Of a DNA stretch of 64,000 bases, positions 1 to 9,713 are shown piece after piece. The position numbers and the translations under genes are program-made. The stretch is taken from NCBI GenBank assembly GCA_022821685.1, contig JAJEDD010000034.1, positions 151,811-215,810 of the forward strand. Direction: 5' to 3'. How positions within the stretch are numbered: position 1 is the stretch's first letter; the number at the start of each line of letters is the position of its first letter. Source of the stretch: Acidimicrobiia bacterium. Lineage in GTDB: Bacteria > Actinomycetota > Acidimicrobiia > Acidimicrobiales > Aldehydirespiratoraceae. The notes under the pieces are model-generated. The model made no database searches and had not been told where the DNA came from. It saw only the letters and a program-made list of their open reading frames with translations.

Positions 1-1671
1 CCGCGGTCAGCCGTACGCCTGCGTCGTTGGCAGCTTCCAGCAGTGCGGCCAGAAATACCTCGCGGTCGGGCACCACCGCACCATTCGTGTGGTGTGACAT
101 CAGGCCCAGCAGGGCGCGGATCAGATCCTGCTGGGATCGTCCGGCGGCGATCTCGGCTTCGCGTACGGCCGTGTCGCGCTTCTTGCTGGTGGCGAGTTTC
201 TGGAATACCGGCTCGTCATCGAGGCGGGCGATGCGCTCCGGGGCTCGTGGGTGATGGGATCGGTGTCGGTGAGGTCGCGGGTCTCGCCGTCGGTGAAGCT
301 GCCGTGCAGGCGCACGAGGTCGTCGATCTGGTCCCTCGACAGCTCGTTGCGCTTGTTGCCCAAGCTCTTGCGCATCTTCACATAGGACTCACGGCCGTCG
401 ATCAGCTGCACCCTGCCGGCCCGGCGGGGCTCCTTGCGGTTGGTGAGCACCCAGACGTAGGTGGAGATCCCGGTGTTGTAGAACAGCTGGTCGGGCAGGG
501 CCACGATCGCCTCGAGCCAGTCGTTCTCGATGATCCAGCGCCGGATGCTGCTCTCGCCTCCGCCGGCGTCGCCGGTGAACAGCGGCGAGCCGTTGAACAC
601 GATGGCGATGCGGCTGCCGCCCGCGCCGTCGTGCCGAATGGGCTGCTGCTTGGCCAGCATGTGCTGGAGAAACAGCAATGCGCCGTCGGTGATCCTCGGC
701 AGCCCCGCCCCGAAGCGCCCGTCCCAACCCAGGGTCTCGCGCTCGGTATTGATGGCCTGCTTCTGCTGCTTCCACTCCACCCCGAAGGGCGGGTTGGCCA
801 GCATGTAGTCGAATGCCGATGGGCGGCCGTCGGCGCCGCGGCGGTAGCCGTCCTGTGTGAGGGTGTCGCCGAGGATGATGTTGTCGGCGTTCTCGCCCTT
901 GATCAGCATGTCGGACTTGCAGACGGCCCACGCCTCGTCGTTGTGGTCCTGGCCGTAGAGGATCGGCATCGCCTCGAGGTTGTGGTCCCGCAGGTACCGC
1001 TCGGCCACCGACAGCATGCCGCCCGTGCCGCAGGCGGGGTCGTAGATCGTCTTGACGACGTGGCCCCTGCCCAGGTCCTTCTCGGGCGAGAGCAGCAGGC
1101 TGACCATCAACTGGATCACCTCGCGGGGCGTGAAGTGCTCGCTGGCCTCCTCGTTGGCCTGCTCGGCGCCGATGCGGATCAGCTCCTCGAACACGTAGCC
1201 CATCTGCATGTTGTCCACCCGCTCGGGCGACAGATCCAGAGAGGCGAAGCGTTGCACCACCTGGAACAGCAGGTCCTTCTCGGCCATGCGCCCGATGTGC
1301 TCGCTGAAGCCGAAGCGGTCGATGATCTCGCGTACGTTGTCGGAGAAGCCGCGGATGTAGGCGTGGAGGTTCGGCGCGAGCTGGTTCGGGTCGTCGAGCA
1401 GCCGGGCGAAGTCGAGCTCGGAGATGTTGTAGAACGACCGCCCGGCCGCAGCCTCGAGGAGCTTGTTGCGCAGGCTGCCCGTCTTCGCCTTGTGCTCGGC
1501 GGCAGCGGCGAGGACTTGCTGCTTCGTGGGCGCGAGCACGCAGTCGAAGCGCCGCAGCACCGTCAGCGGCAGGATCACCTTGCGGTACTCGTTGCGCTTG
1601 TACGGGCCGCGCAGAAGGTTGCAGATGCCCCAGATGAACCGGGCCATTTCGTTGTGGGTTCGGGTGTTCAC
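1..1671 (-). pseudogene. hsdM: Type I restriction-modification DNA methyltransferase subunit HsdM, frameshifted and cut by the window edge
   Basis: This is an N6-adenine methyltransferase (M subunit) of a type I restriction-modification system. The N-terminal helical domain is followed by the SAM-binding motif DPACGTGG (residues 211-218) and the catalytic motif NPPF (293-296). The reading frame then breaks. After ...DTDPITHE (near positions 240-252) the original frame gives low-complexity Arg/Ser-rich sequence, whereas the next frame resumes typical HsdM sequence (PERIARLDDEPVFQKLATSK) and stays open to position 1. Family members usually carry about 15-20 extra residues at this junction, so a small deletion with frameshift is the simplest reading. 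No hsdS or hsdR is visible, as the rest lies off the left edge. It is either a broken gene, a phase-variable site or an assembly error. Confidence 0.85.
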
Positions 1672-1702
1672 GGTGCTGCCGCCTCAGCGATGGGGCCGGA
1701 GG

Positions 1703-2467
1703 CTAACCGGCTGCCAGCGCGGTGAGCACTGGGGCTGCAAGCTCGGGGCGGCAGATCACCAGGTCGGGCAGGTAGACGTCGGGTTGGTTGTAGCGGAGTT
1801 CGGAGCCGTCGAGACGGCTGACCGCGCAGCCCGCCGCCGCGGCCACCGCCACCGGGGCACACGAGTCCCACTCGTGCTGCCCGCCGGCATGGACGTACAC
1901 GTCGGCCTGTCCGAGCACCACCGCCATCGCCTTGGCTCCGGCCGAGCCGAGCGCCAGAACCTCGCCGTCGAGCGCTTCTGCCACCGCCCGCGCTGCGAGC
2001 TGCGGCCGGGTCCGCGACGCCACCACCCTCGGGCGTCCGGCCCGCCGCGGCGGCAACTCGGGCGGCGCCGCGGTCGACAGCGTCAGGCCCAGCGCCGGCA
2101 GCGCCACCGCGCCCGCCGCGGGCCGCTCGTCGACGACCAGCGCCACGTGAACCGCCCAGTCGGCGCGCCGCGGCTCGGAGAAGCCCCGGGTGCCGTCGAG
2201 CGGGTCGATCACCCACACCCGCTCGGCGTCGAGGCGGGCCGGGTCGTCGCTGCCCTCCTCCGACAGCACCGCGTCGGCCGGGCGGGCCGAAGCCAGAGCG
2301 TCCACCAGCAGCTCGTGAGCCTGGCGATCGCCCTCGGCTCCCAGCACCGCCGCGGGTGCCCTCTGAGCGACCAGCCGCGCCCGCAGCCCGAGCAGCAGCT
2401 CCCCGGCGCGGCGGGCGAGATCGGCGGCCAGACGGTGATCGTCGCTGGTTGGCGGCTCAGCGGCCAC
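1703..2467 (-). CDS. cysQ: CysQ / inositol-monophosphatase-family 3'(2'),5'-bisphosphate nucleotidase
   Basis: A 254-residue member of the Mg-dependent, Li-sensitive phosphatase family. Metal-binding signatures are visible in order: the acidic LSEEGSDD segment near residue 67, WVIDPLDGTRGF near residue 84, and WDSCAPVAVAAAAG near residue 200, the position of the family WDxAAG motif. Actinobacterial CysQ proteins hydrolyse 3'-phosphoadenosine 5'-phosphate, and sometimes inositol phosphates or fructose-1,6-bisphosphate, recycling the by-product of sulfate assimilation. The exact substrate cannot be decided from sequence. The start is a GTG. The gene lies downstream of kgd on the same strand, separated by a 159-bp spacer with an imperfect tandem repeat, so co-transcription is possible. 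Confidence 0.8.
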   Translation of the reverse strand: MAAEPPTSDDHRLAADLARRAGELLLGLRARLVAQRAPAAVLGAEGDRQAHELLVDALASARPADAVLSEEGSDDPARLDAERVWVIDPLDGTRGFSEPRRADWAVHVALVVDERPAAGAVALPALGLTLSTAAPPELPPRRAGRPRVVASRTRPQLAARAVAEALDGEVLALGSAGAKAMAVVLGQADVYVHAGGQHEWDSCAPVAVAAAAGCAVSRLDGSELRYNQPDVYLPDLVICRPELAAPVLTALAAG

Positions 2468-2515
2468 GGACTTCGCTCACGGTCGCCGAGCCGCCTGTCC
2501 GCAGACAAGTGGCAG

Positions 2516-2618
2516 CAGCCTCCCCGCGCCCCCGCCAGCGCACAGGCGGCGGCCGCCCGCAGGCGAGCGACGGCAGCCTCCCCGCACCATCGCCGGCGCA
2601 CAGGCAGTGGCCGCCCGC
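2516..2618. repeat. Imperfect tandem repeat, period 58 bp, in the kgd-cysQ spacer
   Basis: Two units begin at 2516 and 2574. Each starts CAGCCTCCCCGC and contains GCGCACAGGC followed by GGCCGCCCGC, with several mismatches between them. The repeat lies between the stop of kgd and the start of cysQ. It shows no open frame of its own and no poly-T terminator signature. Confidence 0.6.
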
Positions 2619-2626
2619 GGCGGGGG

Positions 2627-5600
2627 TCAGGCCAACACCGCCGCGTCTAGGAGGTCCTGCTGCTCTTGGGCGTGAACGGTGGGACTGCCGCCCGCGGGGC
2701 TGCCCGACTCGGGGCGGCTCACCCTGCGGATGGAGCAGTCGTCGCCGTGGGCCTCGTAGAGTCGTCCCTTGATCCCGTTCCAGGCGCCCATGTTCTCGGG
2801 CTCCTCCTGCAGCCAGACGATCTCGGTGGCGTTGGGGTAGCGGCGCAGCTCGTAGTCGACCGCCCCGTACGGCCACGGGAACAGCTGCTCCACCCGGCAC
2901 ACCGCCAGCGGAGCGGAGTGCTCGTCGCGCAGCTCCATGGCAGCGTAGGCCACCTTGCCGCTGCAGAACACCACCCTGGTCACCGCCTCGGCATCGACGG
3001 TCCCCGCCTCCACGCCGGGATCGCCGAGCACCTCCTCGAACGTGCCCGACGACAGGTCGGCCACCCTGGATCGGGCCGGCTTGGCTCTCAGCAGCGACTT
3101 GGGCGTGAACACGATCATGGGCTTGCGAACCCGGTGGATCATCTGGCGGCGCAGCAGATGGAAGTACTGGCCCGCGGTGGTGGGCTGGCACACATGCATG
3201 TTGTCCTCCGCGGCCAGCGTCAGGAAGCGCTCTATGCGCGCCGACGAGTGCTCGGGGCCCTGTCCCTCCATGCCGTGGGGCAGCAGCAGCACGATGCCGC
3301 AGTGCTGGTCCCACTTGTCCTCGGCGGCCACTATGAACTGGTCGATGATGATCTGGGCTCCGTTGGCGAAGTCGCCGAACTGGGCCTCCCACATCACCAG
3401 AGCCTCCGGCTTGGCCACCGAATAGCCGTACTCGAAGCCCAGCGCGGCGTACTCCGACAGCAGCGAGTCGTAGATCCACAGATCGGCCTCGCGCGAGCAC
3501 AGCGCCGACAGGGGCACATGCTCGGCGCCGGTCAGGTGGTCCACCAGGGTGGAGTGCCGGTGCGAGAAGGTCCCCCGGCGGCTGTCCTGGCCGCTGAGGC
3601 GCACCGGGGTGCCCTCCATGAGCAGCGACCCGAAGGCCATCGCCTCGCCCACGCCCCAGTCGAACTCGCCGCTGCGGAACAGCTTGTTGCGCTGCTCGAA
3701 CTGCCGGGCCAGCTTCGGATGCACGGTGAACCCCTCGGGCACGGTGTTGAGAGCCTCGTAGATCCGCTCCACCGTCACCGAGTCGATGGCGGTGCGGACA
3801 TGGGGCATCACGCCCATCGGCTCGGGCGGGCGCCGGGCCCGGACATTGTGGCCCGGCGCGGCGTCTCGGGTCTCGTCGAGGGCTGCCTGGAGCTGGTCGC
3901 GGTACTCGGCCAGCGAGGCGTCGGCGTCCTCGGCGCTGATGTCGCCCCGCTTCAGCAGCGACTCCCGGTACTGGGTCCGCACCGACGGCTTGGCGTCGAT
4001 GCGGCGATACATGTCCGGCAGCGTGTAGCTGGGGTCGTCGCCCTCGTTGTGGCCGTGGCGCCGGTAGCAGATCATGTCGATCACGGCGTCCTTGTTGAAC
4101 CGCTGGCGGTAGGCGAAGGCCAGGCGGGCCACCCGCACGCAGGCCTCGGGGTCGTCGCCGTTGACGTGGAAGATCGGCGCGCCGACCATCTTGGCCACGT
4201 CGGTGGAGTACTGGGTGGAGCGGGCCGAGTCCGGCGTGGTGGTGAACCCGAGCTGGTTGTTGATCACCAGGTGGATGGTCCCGCCGACGCGATATCCCCG
4301 GATGAGGCTCAGGTTGAAGGTCTCGGCCACCACCCCCTGCCCCGCGAAGGCGGCGTCGCCGTGCACCAGCAGCGGCATCACCGGGTAGGGGCCGTAGCTG
4401 CTCTCGGGCGGGATGTTGTCCATGCGGGCCCGGGCCATGCCCACTACCACCGGGTCGACCGCCTCGAGGTGGGAGGGGTTGGCGGCCAGCTCCACCAGCA
4501 GGTGCTTGCCCGACGGGCTCTCGTAGGCGCCGACCTGGCCGAGGTGGTACTTGACGTCGCCGCTGCCCTGGATCTGGTCCTCGGTGATTGCCCCCTCGAA
4601 CTCCTTGAACAGCTCGTGGTAGGTCTTGCCCACCAGGTTGACGAGCACGTTGAGCCGCCCCCGGTGGGCGAGGCCCATCACCACCTCGGCCAGCGGCGCG
4701 TCGGCCGCGCAGGTCAGCAGGGCGTCCAGCAGCGGGATGGCGGACTCGGCGCCCTCCAGTCCGAAGCGCTTCTGGCCCACGTACTTGGTGCCCAGGAAGC
4801 TGCTGAGGGCCTCGGCCGCGTTGAGCTGGCTGAGGATGCGGCGCTGGTCCTCGCCCTTGAGCTCGGTGTCGGACCCCTCGATCTGCTCCTGGATCCAGCG
4901 CTTCTCCTCGGGCTCCTGGATGTGCATGTACTCCACGCCGACGGTGCGGCAGTAGGCGTCGCGCAGCACGCCCAGCAGATCGCCGAGCTTCATGCGGCGG
5001 TCCGGGCCCACGGTGGCGTAGATGCCGGTGTCGCTGCCGGTGAGGAACTGGCGGTCGAGGTCCCAGATGGTCAGTCCGTAGGTGGCCGGGTCGAGCTCGG
5101 AGTGCATCACCGGCGCCTCGTGGCGCAGCGGGTTGAGGTCGGCGATCAGATGGCCCCGCACCCGGTACTGGTTGATGAGCTGGTTGACCTTGGCCTGCTT
5201 CTCGAGCATGGCCGCCTCGCGGTCGACCGGGTTGAAGTCGCGGCGCCACTTCACCGCCTCATAGGGGATGTGCAGCGACCTGAAGGCCCCGTCGTAGAAG
5301 TCGTCGGCGCCCAGCAGCAGGTCGTGCACCCGCTGCAGGAACAGCCCCGACTCGGCGCCCTGGATCACCCGGTGGTCGTAGGTGCTGCTGATCGTGACCA
5401 GCTTGCTCACCCCCAGGTCGGCCAGCAGCGCCGGGTCGGCGGCCTCGTACTCGGTGGGGTAGGCCAGCGCCCCGATGCCCACGATCGTTCCCTGCCCGGT
5501 CATTAGTCGGGGCACCGAATGCTGGGTGCCGATGGTGCCGGGGTTGGTGATGGTGACGGTCACGCCCGCCATGTCGTCGGCGCTGATCCTGCCCTCGCGG

Positions 5601-6328
5601 ATCTTGGCGATCTGGGCGTCGTAGCGCTCCACGAAGTCGGCGAAGTCGAGGGTGTCGGCGTCGTGGATGCACGGCACCATCAGCGACCGGGTGCCGTCGT
5701 CGCGGGCGATGTCGACCGCGATCCCGAGGCCGATGTGCTCGGGCCGCACCAGCCTCGGCTTGCCCGCCGCGTCGGTGGCGTAGATGTTGTTCATGGCCCC
5801 GACGGTGCCGCTGATGGCTCGCACCACCGCGTAGCCGATCAGGTGGGTGAACGAGACTTTGCGGACCATCTTGCGGCTGAGGTGGCCGTTGACGATCTTG
5901 CGGTTGACCTCGAGGAGCTTGGCGGGGACCTCTCGGAAGCTCGTGGCGGTGGGGACGGTCAGGCTGGCCTCCATGTTGGAGACGATGCGGGCGCCCACCC
6001 CCCTGATCGGCTCGCCGATGGGCGCATCGGGGGCCTGCTCCGGGCGCGCTTTGGCAGGTGCGGGCGGTGGCGGGGGATCGCCTGCCAGCGGTGCGGCCGC
6101 CGCGTCGGGCGCCGTCACCTCGGTGGCGGTGGTGTCGATGGTGGTGCGGGTGGCGGACGATGCCTTCGTCGACCGGCTCGGCGTGTCGGCCGTCTCGCCC
6201 TCGAACAGGGCCCGCCAGGCCTCGTCCACCGAGGCGGGGTCGGCCGCCCACAGGTCGCGCATCTCGTCGATGACCCAGGCGTTGGCGCCCAGGGAGTCGC
6301 TCGCCTCGGAGCGGGTCCGCTCGTTCAT
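2627..6328 (-). CDS. kgd: Multifunctional 2-oxoglutarate decarboxylase / dehydrogenase E1 with fused acyltransferase domain
   Basis: This cytoplasmic TCA-cycle enzyme is 1233 residues, close to the mycobacterial Kgd (about 1230). In order it has a short 2-oxoglutarate-dehydrogenase N-terminal helix (about 15-45), an Ala/Pro-rich linker, an E2-like acyltransferase domain (about 105-345) with DHRVIQGAESG around His319, and a thiamine-diphosphate E1 core (about 360-1233) with GLAHRGRLNVL, GDAAFAGQGVVAETFNLS and INNQLGFTT. The fusion is the actinobacterial arrangement and works as KG decarboxylase, carboligase or, with DlaT/Lpd, as KGDH. The family is normally controlled by an FHA protein (GarA/OdhI); none is in the window. 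The ATG at 6328 sits 7 nt after a TAGGAT -10 box, suggesting a leaderless mRNA diverging from xth. Confidence 0.95.
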   Translation of the reverse strand: MNERTRSEASDSLGANAWVIDEMRDLWAADPASVDEAWRALFEGETADTPSRSTKASSATRTTIDTTATEVTAPDAAAAPLAGDPPPPPAPAKARPEQAPDAPIGEPIRGVGARIVSNMEASLTVPTATSFREVPAKLLEVNRKIVNGHLSRKMVRKVSFTHLIGYAVVRAISGTVGAMNNIYATDAAGKPRLVRPEHIGLGIAVDIARDDGTRSLMVPCIHDADTLDFADFVERYDAQIAKIREGRISADDMAGVTVTITNPGTIGTQHSVPRLMTGQGTIVGIGALAYPTEYEAADPALLADLGVSKLVTISSTYDHRVIQGAESGLFLQRVHDLLLGADDFYDGAFRSLHIPYEAVKWRRDFNPVDREAAMLEKQAKVNQLINQYRVRGHLIADLNPLRHEAPVMHSELDPATYGLTIWDLDRQFLTGSDTGIYATVGPDRRMKLGDLLGVLRDAYCRTVGVEYMHIQEPEEKRWIQEQIEGSDTELKGEDQRRILSQLNAAEALSSFLGTKYVGQKRFGLEGAESAIPLLDALLTCAADAPLAEVVMGLAHRGRLNVLVNLVGKTYHELFKEFEGAITEDQIQGSGDVKYHLGQVGAYESPSGKHLLVELAANPSHLEAVDPVVVGMARARMDNIPPESSYGPYPVMPLLVHGDAAFAGQGVVAETFNLSLIRGYRVGGTIHLVINNQLGFTTTPDSARSTQYSTDVAKMVGAPIFHVNGDDPEACVRVARLAFAYRQRFNKDAVIDMICYRRHGHNEGDDPSYTLPDMYRRIDAKPSVRTQYRESLLKRGDISAEDADASLAEYRDQLQAALDETRDAAPGHNVRARRPPEPMGVMPHVRTAIDSVTVERIYEALNTVPEGFTVHPKLARQFEQRNKLFRSGEFDWGVGEAMAFGSLLMEGTPVRLSGQDSRRGTFSHRHSTLVDHLTGAEHVPLSALCSREADLWIYDSLLSEYAALGFEYGYSVAKPEALVMWEAQFGDFANGAQIIIDQFIVAAEDKWDQHCGIVLLLPHGMEGQGPEHSSARIERFLTLAAEDNMHVCQPTTAGQYFHLLRRQMIHRVRKPMIVFTPKSLLRAKPARSRVADLSSGTFEEVLGDPGVEAGTVDAEAVTRVVFCSGKVAYAAMELRDEHSAPLAVCRVEQLFPWPYGAVDYELRRYPNATEIVWLQEEPENMGAWNGIKGRLYEAHGDDCSIRRVSRPESGSPAGGSPTVHAQEQQDLLDAAVLA

Positions 6329-6335
6329 GGCCGCG

Positions 6336-6369
6336 ATCCTAGTTTCTGGCTTTCGGGCCGGGGTAGGGT
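6336..6369. promoter_or_regulatory. Divergent leaderless-type promoters of kgd and xth
   Basis: Only 47 bp separate the two start codons. On the minus strand TAGGAT (6341-6336) lies 7 nt before the kgd ATG. On the plus strand TAGGGT (6364-6369) lies 6 nt before the xth GTG. This spacing places transcription starts at or next to the start codons, so both mRNAs are probably leaderless. Confidence 0.6.
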
Positions 6370-6375
6370 CGGCTC

Positions 6376-7179
6376 GTGCGGGTCGTCACCTGGAACGTGA
6401 ACTCCCTGAAGGCCCGTCTGGGCCGGGTGCAGCGCTGGATCGAGGCGTTCTCGCCCGACGTGGTGTGCCTGCAGGAGACCAAGCTCGCCGACGACGCCTT
6501 CCCCGCGCTGGCCTTCCAGTCGCTGGGATACGACTGCTTCCATCACGGCGAGGGACGCTGGAACGGCGTGGCCGTGCTTAGCAGAGTGGGGCTCACCGAC
6601 ACGGTGGCCGGATTCGGCGCCGGCATCGAGCCCGACCCCGACGCCCGCCTGGCCTGGGCCACCTGCGCCGGTCTGCGGGTGGCGTCGTGCTATGTGCCCA
6701 ACGGACGGGCAGTCGGCCACGACCACTACCACTACAAGCTCGACTGGCTGAGCCGGCTGCGGGCCTCCCTCGACACGCGGGCCGACCCCGGCCGGCCCGT
6801 GCTGGTGTGCGGCGACTTCAACATCGCCCCCGACGACCGCGACGTGTACGACCCGGCTGCCTTCACCGACACCACCCACACCAGCGGGCCGGAGCGGGAG
6901 CGGCTGGCAGGCCTGCTCGACTGGGGCCTCATCGACGTGTTCCGCCAGCACCATGACGGCGCCGGGCTGTTCACCTGGTGGGACTACCGGGGAGGAAACT
7001 TCCACAAGCGCAAGGGCATGCGCATCGACCTCGCCCTGGCCACCCGGTCGGCAGCCGACGCAGCCGGCTTCGTGCTCGTCGACCGCAACGAGCGCAAGGG
7101 TCCCAAGGACGACCCGCCCAGCGACCACGCGCCCCTGTTCGTCGATCTCGACGAGAACGCTCTGAACCGGCCATGCTGA
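6376..7179 (+). CDS. xth: Exodeoxyribonuclease III (AP endonuclease, EEP family)
   Basis: A 267-residue base-excision-repair nuclease that cleaves at abasic sites and removes 3' blocking groups. Family motifs are in order: TWNVNSLKAR with Asn7, LQETKL with the metal ligand Glu34, CGDFNIAP with the Asp/Asn pair of the active site, and the C-terminal SDHAPLFVDL with the catalytic Asp-His. The length matches bacterial Xth (about 260-270). The GTG at 6376 was chosen because it begins the conserved first strand and follows a TAGGGT -10 box by 6 nt. It overlaps the next gene by 7 bp. Confidence 0.93.
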   Translation: MRVVTWNVNSLKARLGRVQRWIEAFSPDVVCLQETKLADDAFPALAFQSLGYDCFHHGEGRWNGVAVLSRVGLTDTVAGFGAGIEPDPDARLAWATCAGLRVASCYVPNGRAVGHDHYHYKLDWLSRLRASLDTRADPGRPVLVCGDFNIAPDDRDVYDPAAFTDTTHTSGPERERLAGLLDWGLIDVFRQHHDGAGLFTWWDYRGGNFHKRKGMRIDLALATRSAADAAGFVLVDRNERKGPKDDPPSDHAPLFVDLDENALNRPC

Positions 7180-9389
7180 CTCCGCTGGACGAGCACGCCC
7201 TGCTCGTCTTCTGGACCCAGCTGCTGGTGCTCGTGGCCGCGGCCCGGGCCGCGGGATTCCTGATGCGCAAGGTCGGGCTGCCGTCGGTGATCGGCCAGTT
7301 GGCCGCGGGGGTGGTCCTCGGCCCCTCGGTGTTCGGCGCGGTGTGGCCGAGCGGGTTCGAGTGGTTCCTGCCCCACGAGGAGATCTCCTCGGGCGCGCTC
7401 TTCGCGGTGGCCTGGCTCGGAGTGGCCCTGCTGCTGGTCACCGCCGGATTCGAGACCGACCTGGCGCTGATCCGACGCCTGGGGCGCGCCGCCGCGCTGG
7501 TGACGGGCTTCAGCCTGGTGGTGCCATTGGCCGGCGGCCTGGTGACCGGCTTGCTGCTGCCCGACGACTTTGTGGGCGGCGGCGCCGACCGCACCGTGTT
7601 CGCCCTGTTCGTGGCGGCCGCACTGTCGGTGTCGGCTCTGGCCGTGATCGCGCGGATCCTGTCGGAATTGGGCTTGATGAGGCGCGACTTCGGCCAGATA
7701 ACGGTGGCGGCCGGCATGGCCAACGACGTGGTCGGATGGGTGATGTTGGCCGTCTTCACCGGCTTCGCCACCGCGGGCGAGGTGTCGGTGGGGGCCACGC
7801 TGCGCACGGTGCTGGGGCTGGCCGCTTTCTTGCTGTTGGCCATGACGCTGGGCCAGCGGGCCGTGGACGCCGGCCTGCGCCGGATCCGGCGCGACGGACC
7901 CGACTTGCACGGCGCGCTCGGCGTGGCGGTGATCACCATGTTGGTGTTCGGGGTGGCCACCCAGGCGCTGGGCATCGAGGCGGTGCTGGGGGCGTTCGTG
8001 GCCGGGGTGGTGCTGAACCGGTCGCGCTTCCAGCAGCACGAAGTCGTGCATCACATCGAGTCGCTCACCAACGCCTTCCTCGCGCCGGTGTTCTTCGCCA
8101 CGGCCGGGCTGCGGGTGGATCTCGCCCTGCTGGGCTCCGCCGATGCGCTGGGGTGGGCCGCAGCGGTGATGGCGGTGGCCATCGTTGCCAAGTTCGCGGG
8201 GGCCTTCGCGGGGGCGCGGCTGGCCGGGCAGTCGCCGCGGGCCGCGGTGGCGCTGGGCGCCGGGCTCAACGCCCGGGGCGCCCTCGAGATCGTCATCGCC
8301 TCGGTGGGGCTGTCGCTGGGCGTGTTCAGCGAGACCGCCTACACCGTCATCGTGATCGTGCCCCTGGTGACATCGGTGTTCGCCGCGGTGAGCCTGCGGC
8401 TGGCGGTGCGGGACTGGATGGGGTCGCCCGCGGAGCGCGAGCGCCTCGAGCGCGAGGAGGCGCTGAGCCGCAACCTGGTAGTGCGCTCGTCGCGTCTGCT
8501 GCTCGCCTCGCGGGCCGAGCCGGCGTCCATCGCGGCTGCTCAGCTCATGCACTTGGCCTGGCCTCCGCAGGTTCCGGCCACGGTCATCTCGGTGGCGCCG
8601 GAGAGCCCCGGCGACGGCGCCTACCACTCCGACGGCGCAACCCGGCCGCAGTGGCCCGACATCGCGATCATCCGCAGCGTGCTCGACGGCCGCGACGTCG
8701 ATCATCGCCAGGTGCGAGCCTCCAGCCCGGCCGGTGCGGTCGTGGCCGCGGCCATCGTGGCTGAGGCCCGCCTCGGCTACGGGGCGATCTGCGTGGGGGT
8801 GGCCGGACGCCACGAGGGCCAGCTCTACTCGCCGCTGGTCGACGAGTTGCTGTTGCACTCGCCGCTGCCGGTGGTGATCGTGCGGCGGGCCGAGGGTCTG
8901 GAGACGCCCCTGCCGGGGGCCTTCACCCGGGCCATCGTGCCGGTCACCGGGACCCGGTCGTCGAGGGCCGCCCAGGAAGTGGCCTTCGGGGTGAGCAGAC
9001 AGCTGGGAACCGAGGTGGTGCTCACCCATGTGGTGCAGCGACATTGGGCGGAACTGAGGCTCCCCAAGCGACTGGCCCGCACCAGGCTGGCCGCTCGAGT
9101 GCTGGGCGAGCCCGCCGTCGAATCGCCCGACGCGGTGGTGGATGCGCTCATGGACGGGGCCCGGGCTCGGGGCGCCGAGATGGGGGTCGAGGCCCGCACC
9201 CTGGTGCGGGAGGGCTCGTCTGCGGCCTCGACGCTGGTGGCGGCGGCCGCCGAGCAGGAGGCCGACCTGGTGGTGTTGGGAGCGTCGCTGCGCAACGTCG
9301 ACGGCCGCCCCTTCCTGGGTCACACCGTGGAGACGGTCCTGGAGCGCTGCACCGCCAACGTGGCGGTAGTGGCTCTGCCTCGGGCCTGA
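7173..9389 (+). CDS. CPA2-type cation:proton antiporter with two C-terminal universal-stress (USP) domains
   Basis: A 738-residue membrane transporter. The first ~410 residues form about 12 hydrophobic segments of the Na+/H+ exchanger fold. ANDVVGW in the middle and LGAGLNARGALEIVIASVGLSLGVF near the end match the conserved helices of CPA2 antiporters. Two cytoplasmic USP-like domains follow (about 445-570 and 585-738); the second ends with the nucleotide-loop-like LGASLRNVDGRPFLGHTVETVLERC. The ion (Na+ or K+) cannot be assigned. The start ATG at 7173 overlaps the end of xth by 7 bp; longer in-frame reading upstream is Arg-rich sequence shadowing xth. USP domains are known to tie such antiporters to ATP or stress signalling. 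Confidence 0.88.
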   Translation: MLTPLDEHALLVFWTQLLVLVAAARAAGFLMRKVGLPSVIGQLAAGVVLGPSVFGAVWPSGFEWFLPHEEISSGALFAVAWLGVALLLVTAGFETDLALIRRLGRAAALVTGFSLVVPLAGGLVTGLLLPDDFVGGGADRTVFALFVAAALSVSALAVIARILSELGLMRRDFGQITVAAGMANDVVGWVMLAVFTGFATAGEVSVGATLRTVLGLAAFLLLAMTLGQRAVDAGLRRIRRDGPDLHGALGVAVITMLVFGVATQALGIEAVLGAFVAGVVLNRSRFQQHEVVHHIESLTNAFLAPVFFATAGLRVDLALLGSADALGWAAAVMAVAIVAKFAGAFAGARLAGQSPRAAVALGAGLNARGALEIVIASVGLSLGVFSETAYTVIVIVPLVTSVFAAVSLRLAVRDWMGSPAERERLEREEALSRNLVVRSSRLLLASRAEPASIAAAQLMHLAWPPQVPATVISVAPESPGDGAYHSDGATRPQWPDIAIIRSVLDGRDVDHRQVRASSPAGAVVAAAIVAEARLGYGAICVGVAGRHEGQLYSPLVDELLLHSPLPVVIVRRAEGLETPLPGAFTRAIVPVTGTRSSRAAQEVAFGVSRQLGTEVVLTHVVQRHWAELRLPKRLARTRLAARVLGEPAVESPDAVVDALMDGARARGAEMGVEARTLVREGSSAASTLVAAAAEQEADLVVLGASLRNVDGRPFLGHTVETVLERCTANVAVVALPRA

Positions 9390-9401
9390 GTTGGTCAGCG
9401 G

Positions 9402-9656
9402 CTAGGAGTCGTCCCCGTCCAGTTCGCTTTGAGGCGCCTCAATGCCCAGCCGACCCTCGATGCGGGCGATGCGCTCACCGTTGCGGGCGACGGCCGATCG
9501 CAGCTTGTCGATGGCGCTCGTGCTGTCGTCTCGGAGCCTGTTGATGCTGCCGGTGGTTTCGTTTCGGAGCTTGTTGATGCTGTGCTGCTGGTGCCAGATG
9601 ATTCCCAGCACTCCGAGGATCACGGTCACAAGTTGCAGAATCGTTTCAGCGGGCAT
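9402..9656 (-). CDS. Small membrane-anchored coiled-coil protein of unknown function
   Basis: An 84-residue protein not assigned to a named family. Residues 1-20 (MPAETILQLVTVILGVLGII) are a hydrophobic N-terminal segment. They are followed by a polar helical stretch with repeated I/L-x-x-L-R spacing (SINKLRNET..SINRLRDDS..AIDKLRSAV), which looks like a coiled coil with an 11-residue repeat, and an acidic tail. The start at 9656 puts the hydrophobic segment at the N-terminus. A further in-frame start at 9698 would add 14 residues including two Cys. It faces the antiporter gene tail to tail, 12 bp apart. It could be a membrane-tethered scaffold protein, but nothing shows a function. Confidence 0.6.
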   Translation of the reverse strand: MPAETILQLVTVILGVLGIIWHQQHSINKLRNETTGSINRLRDDSTSAIDKLRSAVARNGERIARIEGRLGIEAPQSELDGDDS

Positions 9657-9713
9657 GGCCGCGAAACTTAGTTGAGACTCACACAAGATGCAACACAAGA
9701 ATACGAGAAATGT

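Noticed and set aside
43..1725. Long open frame on the plus strand opposite hsdM
   Set aside because: It mirrors HsdM motifs on the other strand and has His/Val/Gly-rich composition typical of antisense shadows in high-GC DNA.
2666..5506. 946-codon plus-strand frame opposite kgd
   Set aside because: No domain or start signal; kgd on the minus strand has full family motifs over the same bases.
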